Shown here: one piece after another, positions 11,561-20,840 of the stretch
Position numbering within the stretch: the first letter of the stretch is position 1
Layout of the letters: each line of letters starts with the position of its first letter
Assembly (NCBI RefSeq): GCF_900497805.2
Contig: NW_020954585.1
Coordinates: forward strand, 46,279,789 to 46,343,788
Length of the DNA stretch: 64,000 bases
Source of the DNA: Vombatus ursinus
Lineage: Eukaryota; Chordata; Mammalia; Diprotodontia; Vombatidae
Reading direction: 5' to 3'
Notes under the pieces: generated by a model
What the model was told of the DNA's origin: nothing
What the model saw: only the letters and a program-made list of their open reading frames with translations
Databases searched by the model: none
Position numbers and translations under genes: made by a program

Positions 11561-13793
11561 CATCTCCGCCCTGCTTCCTCCTCCCCTCCCCCCCGCCCGG
11601 TAAGCGATTAAACCCTTGTTTTTTCACGTCTGTATTATGTTTTAAATTTTTAAAAAATCCTCCACCCAAGAATTTAAGACCTTCTCCAATTTCTGAGGGC
11701 GGAAGAAAAGGGGTGGCGGTGGGAGATTCTTAATCTGAATACCGGTATATATTAAAGGGGGGGTGGTGTTTGAATTTGTAAGGTTTTCAAAGAATAAAGA
11801 ACTACTTTTTAAAAAGCTTAGAGAGAGCGCCTGTCACTCATTGCTGCTCCAGTGATCGCTCGAGATCCCTCGGTATTCTGTTCAGGCAGCCATATAAGCT
11901 TCAGGCTTGCATTAATTTTTCCTGCAATCACCTCCCCCCATCCCAAGTCTCTCACACTCTCATTCTCTCAGCACCCCCCCCCTTCCCTCTCCCTTTTCAT
12001 CGGGAAGATCCTCCAGCTAATTTGGGAGCCGTTCGCTGTAGTGTCCTACCCAAGTCAGCGTCCTTTTCTCCGCCGAGTCCGAAGGTGCCTGGGTGATATT
12101 TAGATGAGCGCTTCCTTGCTTTTAACATACAGACATTGCTTTCCTCCTTGGCTCATTACTATTTTAGTTTCTTTCTTTCCTCTTCTCTCCCTTCCCCCCA
12201 CTCCCACCTCCCGCCTCCCTCCTTCCTCCCCTCCCCTTCTAGATCTTCTGCTTCCAAGAGAGGGCAGCCTAGAAACCAGCTCGATAGGCTTTGGCGAAGG
12301 GCAACTTGAAACTGCCCTCCAGAGACTGAACTTTTTTTTTTACATTTATACTGGAATTAAATTAGAACCCCCCCACTCCCGCGCTGCCTCCCCCCTTTTT
12401 TCATTCTTTCTAAAAGTCGAGAAAAGAAAATAGAATGGGGTCGAAGTAGCAGAATGCTCTCTTTTCTGAAAGTTTAAAAGAAGTGGATATGAAAAATAAA
12501 AAGGACAGACCGAATCCTTAAACTTGCAGTGATTGGGGAATACTCTGGGGTTCTCAGGCCTTAATTAAAAAACGACTCAGCTTCCTTTCCTAATCAGAGA
12601 ACTGAACTTACTTCTTCCCTTCAATGTCTTGTTAATTTTATTTAGCTAAAATAAGGAAATATACAAGCACTAGATTTTTTTTATTGTGTTCACAGTTACC
12701 GTCTCCCCTAGACACCCTTCCCTACCCTCCCCGATTCTTTTACCCTTCAAGAGAAAGCTCCAGATATATCCCACCAGCTCTTGCTTAACCCTCGCCTGGG
12801 ATGTCAGAGCGGAGCCAGGAAGGTTCGATGGTGACTCTGAGGCTAGCGGGGTATCCAGGCAGCGTTGCCTCCCTGGTTACCGAGTCTCTAGCCTCTTTAT
12901 TTTCCCTTCTAACCAGGTACGTTCTCCTCTGCAGGCTGGCGAGCACGAGAGAGATTTTGCTGAAAGAGCAGTATGGAAAGTACAAAGTCTGGGGAACTGG
13001 GGGGACTTTTTTATCCTTCCTTCCTCTCCCTTCAGTAAGAGCGGCCAGCAAAGCAGTTAGGAGTTTGGCTGCTGCTTTCCTTTAGCTAAACACATCGCCC
13101 CCCGCCTGCAGTCCACCCCGCCTTCCTTCCAGTTGGGAGCAGAAGGGACAGAGAGAAGGGGGTTGAGAGGAAAGGGATGGGGGTGTGGAGCGGCTGGAGA
13201 AGAGGACCTACGCCAAGAGTTTTTAATATTACAGTTTAATAGGTTTCAGAAGGCCCCGCAGAGAAATGCAAATAAGATGAAATGTCAGAATCAAGTGGGA
13301 TTCTGTACTCTATCTCAGCCGCTTTAATCCTGTTTTCTGCTCAGATTTTTTTTGGGGGGGAGGGGTGACGATTCTGAAAGAGGGGTTTGGGAGGGGCTTG
13401 AGGACGAACGACTGTAAGCGGCTTCTTCAGCTCCAAAGCACATCAGCTTGGGATTGTTTCAGGCAGGGAAAGCTCTTATCACGCACCCATACCCCCACCT
13501 TCGTTTCTATAGGAACTCCCTTTAGAAGATTATATAGACACTCACCCGCTGCCGCCTTGGCCTCTCCAAAATATTAATCATTAACGATCTGACATTGCGT
13601 TTCAGGGAGAGACTGGGGCTAGGAAAACTGCGTTTGCTCCCCCCCCATTATAGAGAGAATGAATGGTGGCTTTGTAAAGAAAAAATAAATCATGTGGCTT
13701 CCTCCCTCCCATTCTACACACAACTGGATTGTTACTGCACCATCCTCCATGGTTGTGCAACTTGGAAAAGATCTGGGAAGAAAAGGAGATCCA

Positions 13794-13796
<3 letters not shown>
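11561..13796. other. Unique non-coding DNA upstream of the promoter
   Basis: Pyrimidine-rich blocks near 11940-12000 and 12160-12240 and AT-rich blocks near 12450-12680 and 13560-13690 ('aatattaatcattaacgat'). No interspersed repeat and no convincing exon on either strand. Confidence 0.35.

Positions 13797-13834
<38 letters not shown>
13797..13834. repeat. TG microsatellite
   Basis: Nineteen uninterrupted TG units, followed at once by an imperfect ACAGAG run to about 13860. It lies about 440 bases upstream of the promoter-like segment. Confidence 0.95.
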
Positions 13835-13835
<1 letters not shown>

Positions 13836-14269
13836 CAGAGACAGAGAGAGACAGAGAGATGAGGAGGGAGGGAGGAGAGACTAAGCAGAACGGGGGGGGG
13901 GCAGGGAGAAGAAAAGCAAACGGCCTTAAAGCTCTCCTTTCTCCTCTGGTTCCCCTGGATCCTACAAACTCTGTAGTCCTAGTCCCTTTGCCAGGTCCCC
14001 AGTACGCAGGAAATTGACAGCATTCCCATTAAACAGCGGAATGAAAAGAACTGAATTGCAGCTACAACCATCTTCTACTATTTTGATCAGTCAGCCCAGA
14101 CTGGGAGGGGGGTGGGGAGGGAGAAGGAGGAGGAGGAGGGCAAGGGCGGGCGAGGGGGGGTCCACTGGTAGAGAGGGGAGGGCTGCCTGGAAACGGCCGG
14201 GAAAAATTCTCACCACCAGTTTTGATCATTCAGCCCCGCCGAGGGGAGCCTGGAAACTGCTCGAGCCCC

Positions 14270-14420
14270 TTGGTCCATAATTGGTTTTATAGGAATGGCT
14301 GAGGGCCAAAGTGTTTACATGAGCGTGATTGGCAGCGCGGGGAACCAATGGGAGGTTTACTATGAGATCCTGGCTGGCCAGCCCGGGAGGAGGAGGGAGC
14401 AGGGGAACAATGCTGGTTTC
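14270..14420 (+). promoter_or_regulatory. TNRC18: Core promoter candidate with three CCAAT boxes
   Basis: Three NF-Y type boxes: ATTGG at 14280-14284 and 14328-14332, and CCAAT at 14345-14349. Inverted and direct boxes within about 70 bases are typical of TATA-less housekeeping or developmental promoters. A FOX-like 'gtgtttacatga' lies between them, and 'gttttatagg' is a weak TATA-like element. Assignment to TNRC18 rests on the splice donor at 14853. Confidence 0.4.
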
Positions 14421-14479
14421 ATTGCTAAAGAGTTGTCCTCCCTCCCCCCCATCTTTTTTTTTTTTTTTTTTTTTTTTAG

Positions 14480-14852
14480 ATCCAGCGAGAGGAACTTGAA
14501 AGGGGGTTGTGTAATGTACCTTTTCCAATCCCGGGCTGTATATGGAGATTTGGGATTCTTTAAACCAGTGCTACCTGGATTTTATTAAAAAGCGGAGACC
14601 TCTGGAGAAAGAAAGCTGGATTTTCCAGGAAAGCAGAGCAAGCCGGGTCACAGAGCCTGTTTGCTGGAGGGTGGAGGAGTTGGCGAGCCGAACGGATGGA
14701 CTAAAGGACATTTTCATACCAAAAAAAGGAAAGGCGGGCAAAAAGTCTGAGTTGGATATAATTCCCGAGAGGGAAACAAGAACGGGGGGCAGGCGGCAGG
14801 ATGGCCGAGAGGCGAGGCGGTTAGGCGGGAAGGGGACCATCCGCTCCAGCAG
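14480..14852 (+). other. TNRC18: Putative TNRC18 exon 1 (5' UTR)
   Basis: Ends with 'ctccagcag' followed by GTAGGT at 14853-14858, a good 5' splice site that would join to the acceptor at 17217. The 5' limit is uncertain. The CCAAT cluster predicts a start somewhere in 14380-14520. A T24 run ending in AG at 14479 could alternatively be a 3' splice site, making this an internal leader exon. It contains a minimal ATG-GAC-TAA at 14696-14704 and a seven-codon upstream ORF. No protein homology. Confidence 0.4.
14801..14824 (+). promoter_or_regulatory. Upstream ORF in putative exon 1 (7 codons)
   Basis: Encodes MAERRGG then TAG. The context has A at -3 and G at +4, so a scanning ribosome would be likely to use it if exon 1 is transcribed as proposed. 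It would add to the two upstream ORFs in the next exon. Confidence 0.3.
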
Positions 14853-17216
14853 GTAGGTTTTTCCCTAGTCCCTTATTTTTTTGGAAAGTTAAATAGTTGG
14901 CTCTCTCACCCGGGTCTCCTACCCACACAAGTCTTACCTGCCCTCCTTAGCTTTCTTCACATCAACCCTTTCCACCCTCAAACTACTTGGGAATGCAGGG
15001 ACTTTTCTGGGATCTGAGCTGCATCGGACTCTTCGACTATCCCCCATTTTCCCTACCGTAGCCCCCTCCCTAAGACTTTCCCTCCAGAAAAATACAACCT
15101 AAAGGGGAAAATCTCTACTCTCCGTTAAAAAAAAAAAATGCCCCAGCTTCCCTCCGTGCCCCTGCAGTCTGTGAGAGAGGTGGGGAGAGGGAGAGACATT
15201 TTAGATTATAGGCTGTTTTTAATTAAAAGCCGGAATTCAGCCATTTTAACTGCATTTAAGGGAGAAGAAAAGTAGGAATCATCCAACGCAACGCACAGAA
15301 AGATAAATCAGCCCTTTCCATATAATCTGAATAAGAAGCTTCAACTTTAAGCTCTCCATTTTTTTTGTCTTGTGTCCATCTTCTGAAAGCAGTAGTTTAA
15401 AAAAAAATTTTTTTTTAATCCTGTGAAGCTCATCTACCGCTGTGCTTAAGATGGAAAACATGTATCCAAGGTTGTGGCGATCTTAGATTTTAAAAAGTAA
15501 ATGTTTCATCTGGTAACCAGAGAATGGGAGAGAGGGGAGGGGGACCAGGGACGGATGAGCTGTTTGTAAGTAAAAACCAGGTTAAAATAAGAAACCATTA
15601 ACAAAGCTGGTAAGAGAAGCCCTGGTAAATGACTGGAGGTAGATATTTTTGGTTCAGGGTATTTTAAGCTTAAATTATGTGCAAGTCCAAAGGGAAGGAG
15701 AATGTGGCAAACTCCCTGCTAGTATTTACTCTGTAGATAAGACACGAGCAAACCGAATACTGGAGACTTGTCTAAGGGATGTGGGGCTCTAAGACTGGGG
15801 AGAGATTTGGGTTAGTTTGTTTGGGGGAGATAGCTCCTGGGGTTTTTGTATAGTTTTTTATAATATAAAAAAATTTAGTTATTTCTAATTGCCCATCCCT
15901 TGTGTTTGAAAAGAGAGGGAAAAAGTATCCAAACTGATTCTCCCTTCCCCCAAGAAACTAGCAAAGGACAAATCTTTTAAACAAACAGCTTTAAATTGGA
16001 ACTTCGGGAATATTTACCAAACACGGGGGTGGGGAGGGTGGAAGAAGAGGATACTCCCTCTACTGAAAACAGTCAGATTTTAGAAAAGGGGAATTTTTTT
16101 TCAGCAGTTTATTTTTTTTTTTTGAGGGTGACTGCATACTCTGAAGTAGACTTGATGCCACCCCCCCGCCACCCTGCCTCTCTGCTGCCTACAGCAGCCC
16201 TCCCCCCCCAGTCCAGGGTTAGCGACCTCTCTTTTCCATGCTGGGTCTATCGAAAATGAAACCAAACCTTGTCCTGTTTTGTTTTTTAACTTTCTACCAA
16301 ATCCTAAGGCTAGAATGTATGCCACGTCTCACGGAATTTTCTGAGACAATCTGTCACTGAAGGGCAGGAAGGAAAGAAGAAAAATCCCGACTTGATTAAT
16401 ATAACCACTTTAAAACTCTTGCCCCCACCTGCTCAGAGGAATGGGGATCTGCTTATAGTATATTCAGGAAAAAAATACAATTCAAAAAGGGGGAGAAAAG
16501 GGGAGATGATTTAAACTAAAGAACTACCAAGGTTAAATATTAAACTTGTCCCATCAGATACTAAGCAAATGTTTAGTGAGACGTTTTAATCTTCAGAAGC
16601 AAAAGGTTTCACAGTTTTTAAAGCTGAAACATGTGACATTTTGGAATAAAATATATTTCAGCGGGTGGGATCCGGTCTTTCCATGAGAAGCCAAGGTAGC
16701 CTTCCCTTCTTTGGCTTAGAATTTCTGGAGAAAAAGGGAGAAGAGGAGGAAAAAATCCTATGAAAGAGCTGCCCCTGGGATTGTGTGTCTGTGGAGGCGA
16801 GTTGAAGAGAGCGACAGTACGCCTTCATTTTTAGTGATATTTTGGAAGGCTAGATCTGAGGAAGACCGAACGGGAAGAAAAGTAGCGGTGATTTTTTAAA
16901 AACTGAAATGCGATGTTCCTTTTGTATACATTTTTGACTACGGAAATACCCGCTGGGTCTAATAAGCTTCCCAGCCTCATCCAGAGGCAAAGGGAGACTT
17001 TGGGGGAAAAGACACTTCTAAGGTTTTTCAAAGTGGTTTCCCTTTTTTGGTGGTGGAAGGGGTGTTGTTTGTTTTCTCTTCGGGCCGGGAGAGCTCCGCC
17101 GGCTCCTGCCTACCTGCTGGCCCGGCTCCGAGCGGTGCTGCAGTACGGAGGAGGGAGCGGTAGGAGGGAATAGCTCTAACTACAGGGTTTGTGTCTCTGA
17201 TCTCTCCCCACCGCAG
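14853..17216 (+). other. TNRC18: TNRC18 intron 1 (proposed)
   Basis: Starts GTAGGT and ends with 'ctctccccaccgcag'. It has no recognisable interspersed repeat, which is unusual next to the SINE density of intron 2. Poly-A and poly-T tracts occur near 15127, 15400 and 16110. No alternative exon could be supported, although 17080-17160 is CpG-rich and could host an alternative start site. Confidence 0.45.
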
Positions 17217-17225
17217 GCAAAGAAA

Positions 17226-17288
17226 ATGCCCCCAGCGGACTCTCCGCCGGCCGAAGACCATGGAACTGCTCCGAGGCTTATATTTTAA
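17226..17288 (+). promoter_or_regulatory. Upstream ORF 1 (20 codons)
   Basis: ATG at 17226 in 'agaaaatgcc' context, reading 20 codons to TAA at 17286-17288. It is out of frame with the main ORF and overlaps upstream ORF 2. The peptide (MPPADSPPAED...) resembles nothing I know. Confidence 0.45.
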
Positions 17289-17298
17289 ACCCCTCTGA
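17260..17298 (+). promoter_or_regulatory. Upstream ORF 2 (12 codons, strong context)
   Basis: Encodes MELLRGLYFKPL and stops at TGA 17296-17298. The start 'gaccatgg' has A at -3 and G at +4, close to the optimal initiation context. It ends 90 bases before the TNRC18 start, a distance that would allow reinitiation. Confidence 0.5.
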
Positions 17299-17301
17299 TT
17301 T

Positions 17302-17353
17302 GGGGTGTGTGGGGGGGGCGCTGGGAGGGGGGGGCGCCTGGGGAGGGGTGGAG
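17302..17353 (+). promoter_or_regulatory. G-quadruplex-prone tract in the 5' UTR
   Basis: Five or more G tracts of 3-8 bases separated by short linkers lie about 36-87 bases before the start codon, on the sense strand. Transcribed, this would be an RNA G4 candidate that could slow scanning. Structure is inferred from sequence only. Confidence 0.5.
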
Positions 17354-17388
17354 GAAAACGAAACGGCTTGGAAGTTGGCACTCAGATG

Positions 17389-17599
17389 ATGGATGGCCGA
17401 GATTTGGGGCCTCCCCGGTCTGTCCACGGCCCCCCCCCTCCGCTACTGTCCGGGTTGGCAATGGAGAGTCACCGGGTCGGTGCTGCCACGGCCGCCGGCC
17501 GCCTGCCTTCCTCTTCTGGCCACCTGGCCGCCGGGCTGCCGGCTCCCCTGCCGCCGGGAAAGTACATGCCGTCGGGAATCAACCTCCACTCGCACCCGG
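17389..17599 (+). CDS. TNRC18: TNRC18 N-terminal coding exon (partial CDS)
   Basis: Encodes 70 residues plus one base, beginning MDGRDLGPPRSVHGPPPP and passing through a 'LLSGLAMESHRVGAATA' block, 'PLPPGKYMPSGINLH' and 'SHPG'. From memory this follows the human TNRC18 N-terminus nearly residue for residue, with a few extra residues (around SSGHLAA) before the proline-rich stretch. TNRC18 (trinucleotide repeat containing 18) is a very large nuclear protein whose C-terminal BAH domain reads H3K9me3 and helps recruit co-repressors to silence retroelements; that domain lies outside this window. Two tandem ATGs occur at 17386 and 17389. I chose the second because it has A at -3 and G at +4 and matches the known start. 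The exon ends at G17599 before GTAAGT, leaving the intron in phase 1. The paralogue BAHCC1 has a similar MDGRD start but diverges after it, so TNRC18 is preferred. Confidence 0.93.
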
Positions 17600-18669
17600 G
17601 TAAGTAAAGGGTCCGAGGTCCCGGCACTCGACCTCACTTCCTGGTTACCACTTCTGGCCACTCTGGGCACTCGGTTACCCCATTCAGTGGAGAGCTGTGG
17701 CCTTCTGACCCTCCTGAGTTGCACTATCCCAGAGTTGTTGAGCCCCTTCGGGTTTCTAAAATCTGATATAAATAACAGCTGCGGACTTATGGCACGGGGA
17801 TGTGGAAATCCAGGGTTAGGCTATTGGGAAGGGGAGCAGGGGAATATTTCCCCGAAATGAGGCTTTTAGTATCTGAAGTAAATGTACTTGGAAATCTTCC
17901 CTGTCAGCTCCTTCTGCAACCCTTTCAGTCCACTGGGAGTGTTCCCTTGGAGAACATGAGGTCTAAACAGACATTCCCTGGCTTCAGAGACGTGTCAGAA
18001 AGAGTCAGAGTCCCTTCCCGGGAGGGGCATTGGGCATAGATAGCAGCAGTGTCCAGCCGGGGCTGGACAGATTGCATTTTGGTAGGGTTTCCGAAAAAGA
18101 GAAATCTAGCTCTCCCTTTCCCTTTGGGACAGGGCTGGACTGGGGAACTCTCAAAGCTTGAGAGTCCTTGGAGGCTTCAGCTAAAGAGTTCATTTCATAC
18201 CCAGGCTACTCTTTGCTCCACCCGGAACCAGCCTGGGTTGCTTGGCTGAGGGAGGCACAGGCTACTGAGTTAGGATCAAGGAAAGGAAACAGCTCTGTTT
18301 GTGAAGGAGCTTCCTGGAAAAGATTTGCCCTACGTTGGAAAAGTATGTGTCTTGGGAGTATAGTGGACAGCTGCTTCAAGGGGCTGTAGCCCCTTGAATC
18401 TCTAGATTCATTTGCACTGTACCCCTTCTCCTCCTCTTCCCACCCTCTGGGTCTGTCCTGTCCCATAGAGTGCGGCCTCAAATTTGGTCTGGCTTCTCTG
18501 CTTAGGGGGAGGTTGACCTCCCAGCCCAGCTAGCTGGACATATTGTTGCTGCGGCAGGAATCAGGAAGAGAAAGCCCGGATCAGAGCGGACATCATGGGG
18601 ATTAAGCAGGTCCAAGATCCTTCAGAAGTCTCCGTTTACAATATCCTTCCTCCTCAGTCCTCAGCGGGG

Positions 18670-18769
18670 NNNNNNNNNNNNNNNNNNNNNNNNNNNNNNN
18701 NNNNNNNNNNNNNNNNNNNNNNNNNNNNNNNNNNNNNNNNNNNNNNNNNNNNNNNNNNNNNNNNNNNNN
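18670..18769. other. Assembly gap (100 N)
   Basis: Exactly 100 N, a conventional size for a gap of unknown length. The true sequence is missing, within intron 2. Confidence 0.98.
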
Positions 18770-18870
18770 GAGTGGGGGGCGGGGGGGAGGGGGGGGGGGG
18801 GGCGGGCGGGGGGGGGCCCGGCAGGGGCCCCGCTGGCGGGCGCCGGGGGTTGGGAGGGGGGGGGGGGGTG
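18770..18870. repeat. G-homopolymer-rich gap edge
   Basis: Almost pure G with a few A, C and T, containing several runs of 7-14 G. It directly abuts the gap. It may be a genuine G-rich repeat that broke the assembly, or low-quality base calls. Confidence 0.6.
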
Positions 18871-19919
18871 TAGTTCCAAGATACCTTTTAAAGCCTAGTC
18901 CAACCCGAAGAGTGTTTTCAGTTTTAGAACCTTTTAAAATAAAAGGAAAAAAATTCCCACAAAAGCCAGAACGGTAAAACTTTTTTCTTTTCTTTAAAAA
19001 ATATCTTTTCCCACTGCCCTTTACCCTTTTTTCCCCTTAAGATGTGTTTACTAAGATTTTTGGAAGCGTCAGTGTATTTAATAAACACCCAGCCACATAG
19101 ACACCCTCCCATTCCCGACTGTCTCAGTCTCTGAGCTCCTACCGCTGGTTGATTCCCAGATGTTGGGCAGTCAGACTCTGCCTATCCGACTCCTAGATGT
19201 ACTGGGACTGAGCTCCAGGACTGCAGGGGAGAGTGGTAGACGGTTCTACTGACTTGGGGTGGGGGTGAATTGCCTTGTTCTATTGTGATTCTTTGATGTT
19301 GCAGCTGTTGTCTGCAAAGTTGTGGGGAGACCCCCTGCCCTTCTGTGGTTCAAGACTTTTTTTCTCTGGGGTTTGGAGAGAGGGTTGTTGCTGTGATGAC
19401 TTTAGTCTTTGCTAAGGTGACAAGATTTTGTGTGTGTTTGCTGCAATCAACCCAGCCTCCCTTCACCCGTCTGCAATGAATGACTTTGAAATTTTGTAAA
19501 CCTGATTGCCAACATCTGCAGAGAAGGAAGCTGCCCAGATCGAGGGGAAAGATTTATGGGCTAGAGAATGGTTGGCAGTGCCAGTTTTCCAGGTGCTAAA
19601 ACGAGAGGTGTAAAATGAACAAAGCAATAAAACGGAGCACATGGGCACCCGCCCTCCACCCCCCAAACCGGCTGGAACTAAATCCAGCTTTCGGCTGTCT
19701 ACTCCCTCCGCATCTTCTAGTGACCCTCTCCAACCGAACTAGGACTTGCACAGGGTTTACTTGAACAACAACTAGTTTTGCTCTCTCTGAGCATGGAGTT
19801 TAAAAGCTAGTTGGTCCAACTAACTTGGCCTGGAGAGAGAAGGGAATTTTGCTTGGTTGGATTCCAGCCTTGGTCCCTTCCTACCCACCACTTGTCCCCG
19901 CAATTGTGACCTGTCACGT
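18871..19919. other. Intronic unique sequence, nothing recognised
   Basis: No interspersed repeat, RNA gene or exon was recognised. Composition is moderate, with poly-A/T patches at 18940-19035. Confidence 0.35.
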
Positions 19920-20840
19920 TCTAGCTACTATCCTGCCCGATGTTGTTTACCGGGTCACGCCGTCCGTTCCCGGGCAGTTGTGAAAGTGGGAGGCTGAGGC
20001 GGCTGCGGCGGCGCGCTGGTACGCGTAGCTTAGGGCTCGGACTGTAAGGGGCTGGGGGAGGGGAAAGAGGAAAGAGACCGAGTTTTTGGGTCTTGGGAGC
20101 TGGGGTCTCTGGAGAATGGCGCTGAAGGCCACCAGACCGCGGAATCGGTTTCTCTTCCCCACATAGTTTTCCTGCATCCTCCCGGCCCCTCTCCTTCCAG
20201 CATGCTCCCACCTACCCTTATTTCTCGGCAGAGGAAGCATCCCCGAACCTATCATTAAAATTTAAATTCTTCCCAAGAGCAGGGGGCCATTTCGTTTTTC
20301 TTCCATTTGAGGGGATTTATTTTTTCCCCGATCGGTATTTTAGGGCGTCAACTCACTGGAAAATGCCCGACCGGTGGCTGCAGCATTCGTTTGAGCGCCG
20401 GGGAAGGAGCGGGGGAGGGGGAATGTAACAGTGGAAAAATCAGAGAGGTGGGGTTTGTGGGGTGTTCGTTGTCCGAGCTGACCGGGGGCTTCTCTTTTCT
20501 GTCTCTGCCGGGTCGGATTGGTCCCAGCCGCGGAGCTGGCGCCTCCCTCCCTTTCTTTCTACTCCTAGTCCCCGGGGCCCCAGCCGACCTCTTCCCGCTT
20601 TCTCTCATTTATTTTGCGTGTTTAACTTTTCAGGAACCAGTCCGAGAGCGGATCGGAGGGACAAAGGGCCTTTGTGAGGCGACACTGTGCTGGGGTGGGG
20701 GGTGGGGTTGGGGCGACCTCTCGGAGCAGCGGTGACCTAGAATGGGGGACGGAGAGGGGGTGAAGAGGGGCGGGGCGGGATTGTGTGCTGGGGTGTAGGG
20801 GACCGACGCGGAGGAGGATCCAGCCTAGCTCCGGAGCCCT
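19920..20840. promoter_or_regulatory. Intronic CpG island
   Basis: CpG-dense clusters at 19945-20040 ('ggcggctgcggcggcgcgct') and 20380-20700. Two acceptor-like pyrimidine tracts end in AG at about 20634 ('gtttaacttttcag') and 20894 ('tctgtttctttccag'). No paired donor or conserved frame supports exons. Could be an alternative promoter or intronic enhancer. Confidence 0.45.

Larger units (their letters stand above)
14100..14860 (+). promoter_or_regulatory. TNRC18: G-rich/CpG promoter tract of TNRC18
   Basis: Begins with a purine-rich G tract (14101-14175) carrying an SP1-type box GGGCGGG at 14144-14150. It ends with CpG-rich sequence through the proposed exon 1 ('gccgagaggcgaggcgg' near 14803). 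Its position just upstream of a usable 5' splice site makes it the best promoter candidate in the window. Start site not determined. Confidence 0.45.
17217..17388 (+). other. TNRC18: TNRC18 5' UTR part of the first coding exon
   Basis: Follows the acceptor AG at 17215-17216, which has a pyrimidine tract over about 17191-17212. It contains two overlapping upstream ORFs and a G-rich tract. An in-frame TGA at 17296-17298 lies 93 bases before the start codon, which rules out an N-terminal extension within this exon. Confidence 0.7.
17070..17640. promoter_or_regulatory. TNRC18: CpG island over the first coding exon
   Basis: CpG-dense from 'gggccgggagagctccgcc' through the coding exon ('acggccgccggccgcc'). 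It covers the 3' end of intron 1, the 5' leader and the start codon. An alternative promoter within it would yield a transcript starting directly in the coding exon. Confidence 0.6.

Noticed and set aside
12686-13085. Overlapping frames of 88-124 codons on both strands
   Set aside because: Both strands are open and neither shows conserved motifs. Most likely chance within unique non-coding DNA.
17305-17388. An N-terminal extension of TNRC18 starting upstream in frame
   Set aside because: The only upstream in-frame initiation would be a GTG, an in-frame TGA lies at 17296-17298, and the known protein starts at MDGRD.
17389-17599. BAHCC1, the paralogue of TNRC18
   Set aside because: Only the first residues MDGRD are shared. 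The SVHGPPPPLLSGLAM block and the HRVGAATA stretch fit TNRC18 as I recall it.
20635-20740. An alternative exon after the acceptor-like site at 20634
   Set aside because: No convincing donor downstream and no conserved frame. Left as part of the CpG island.
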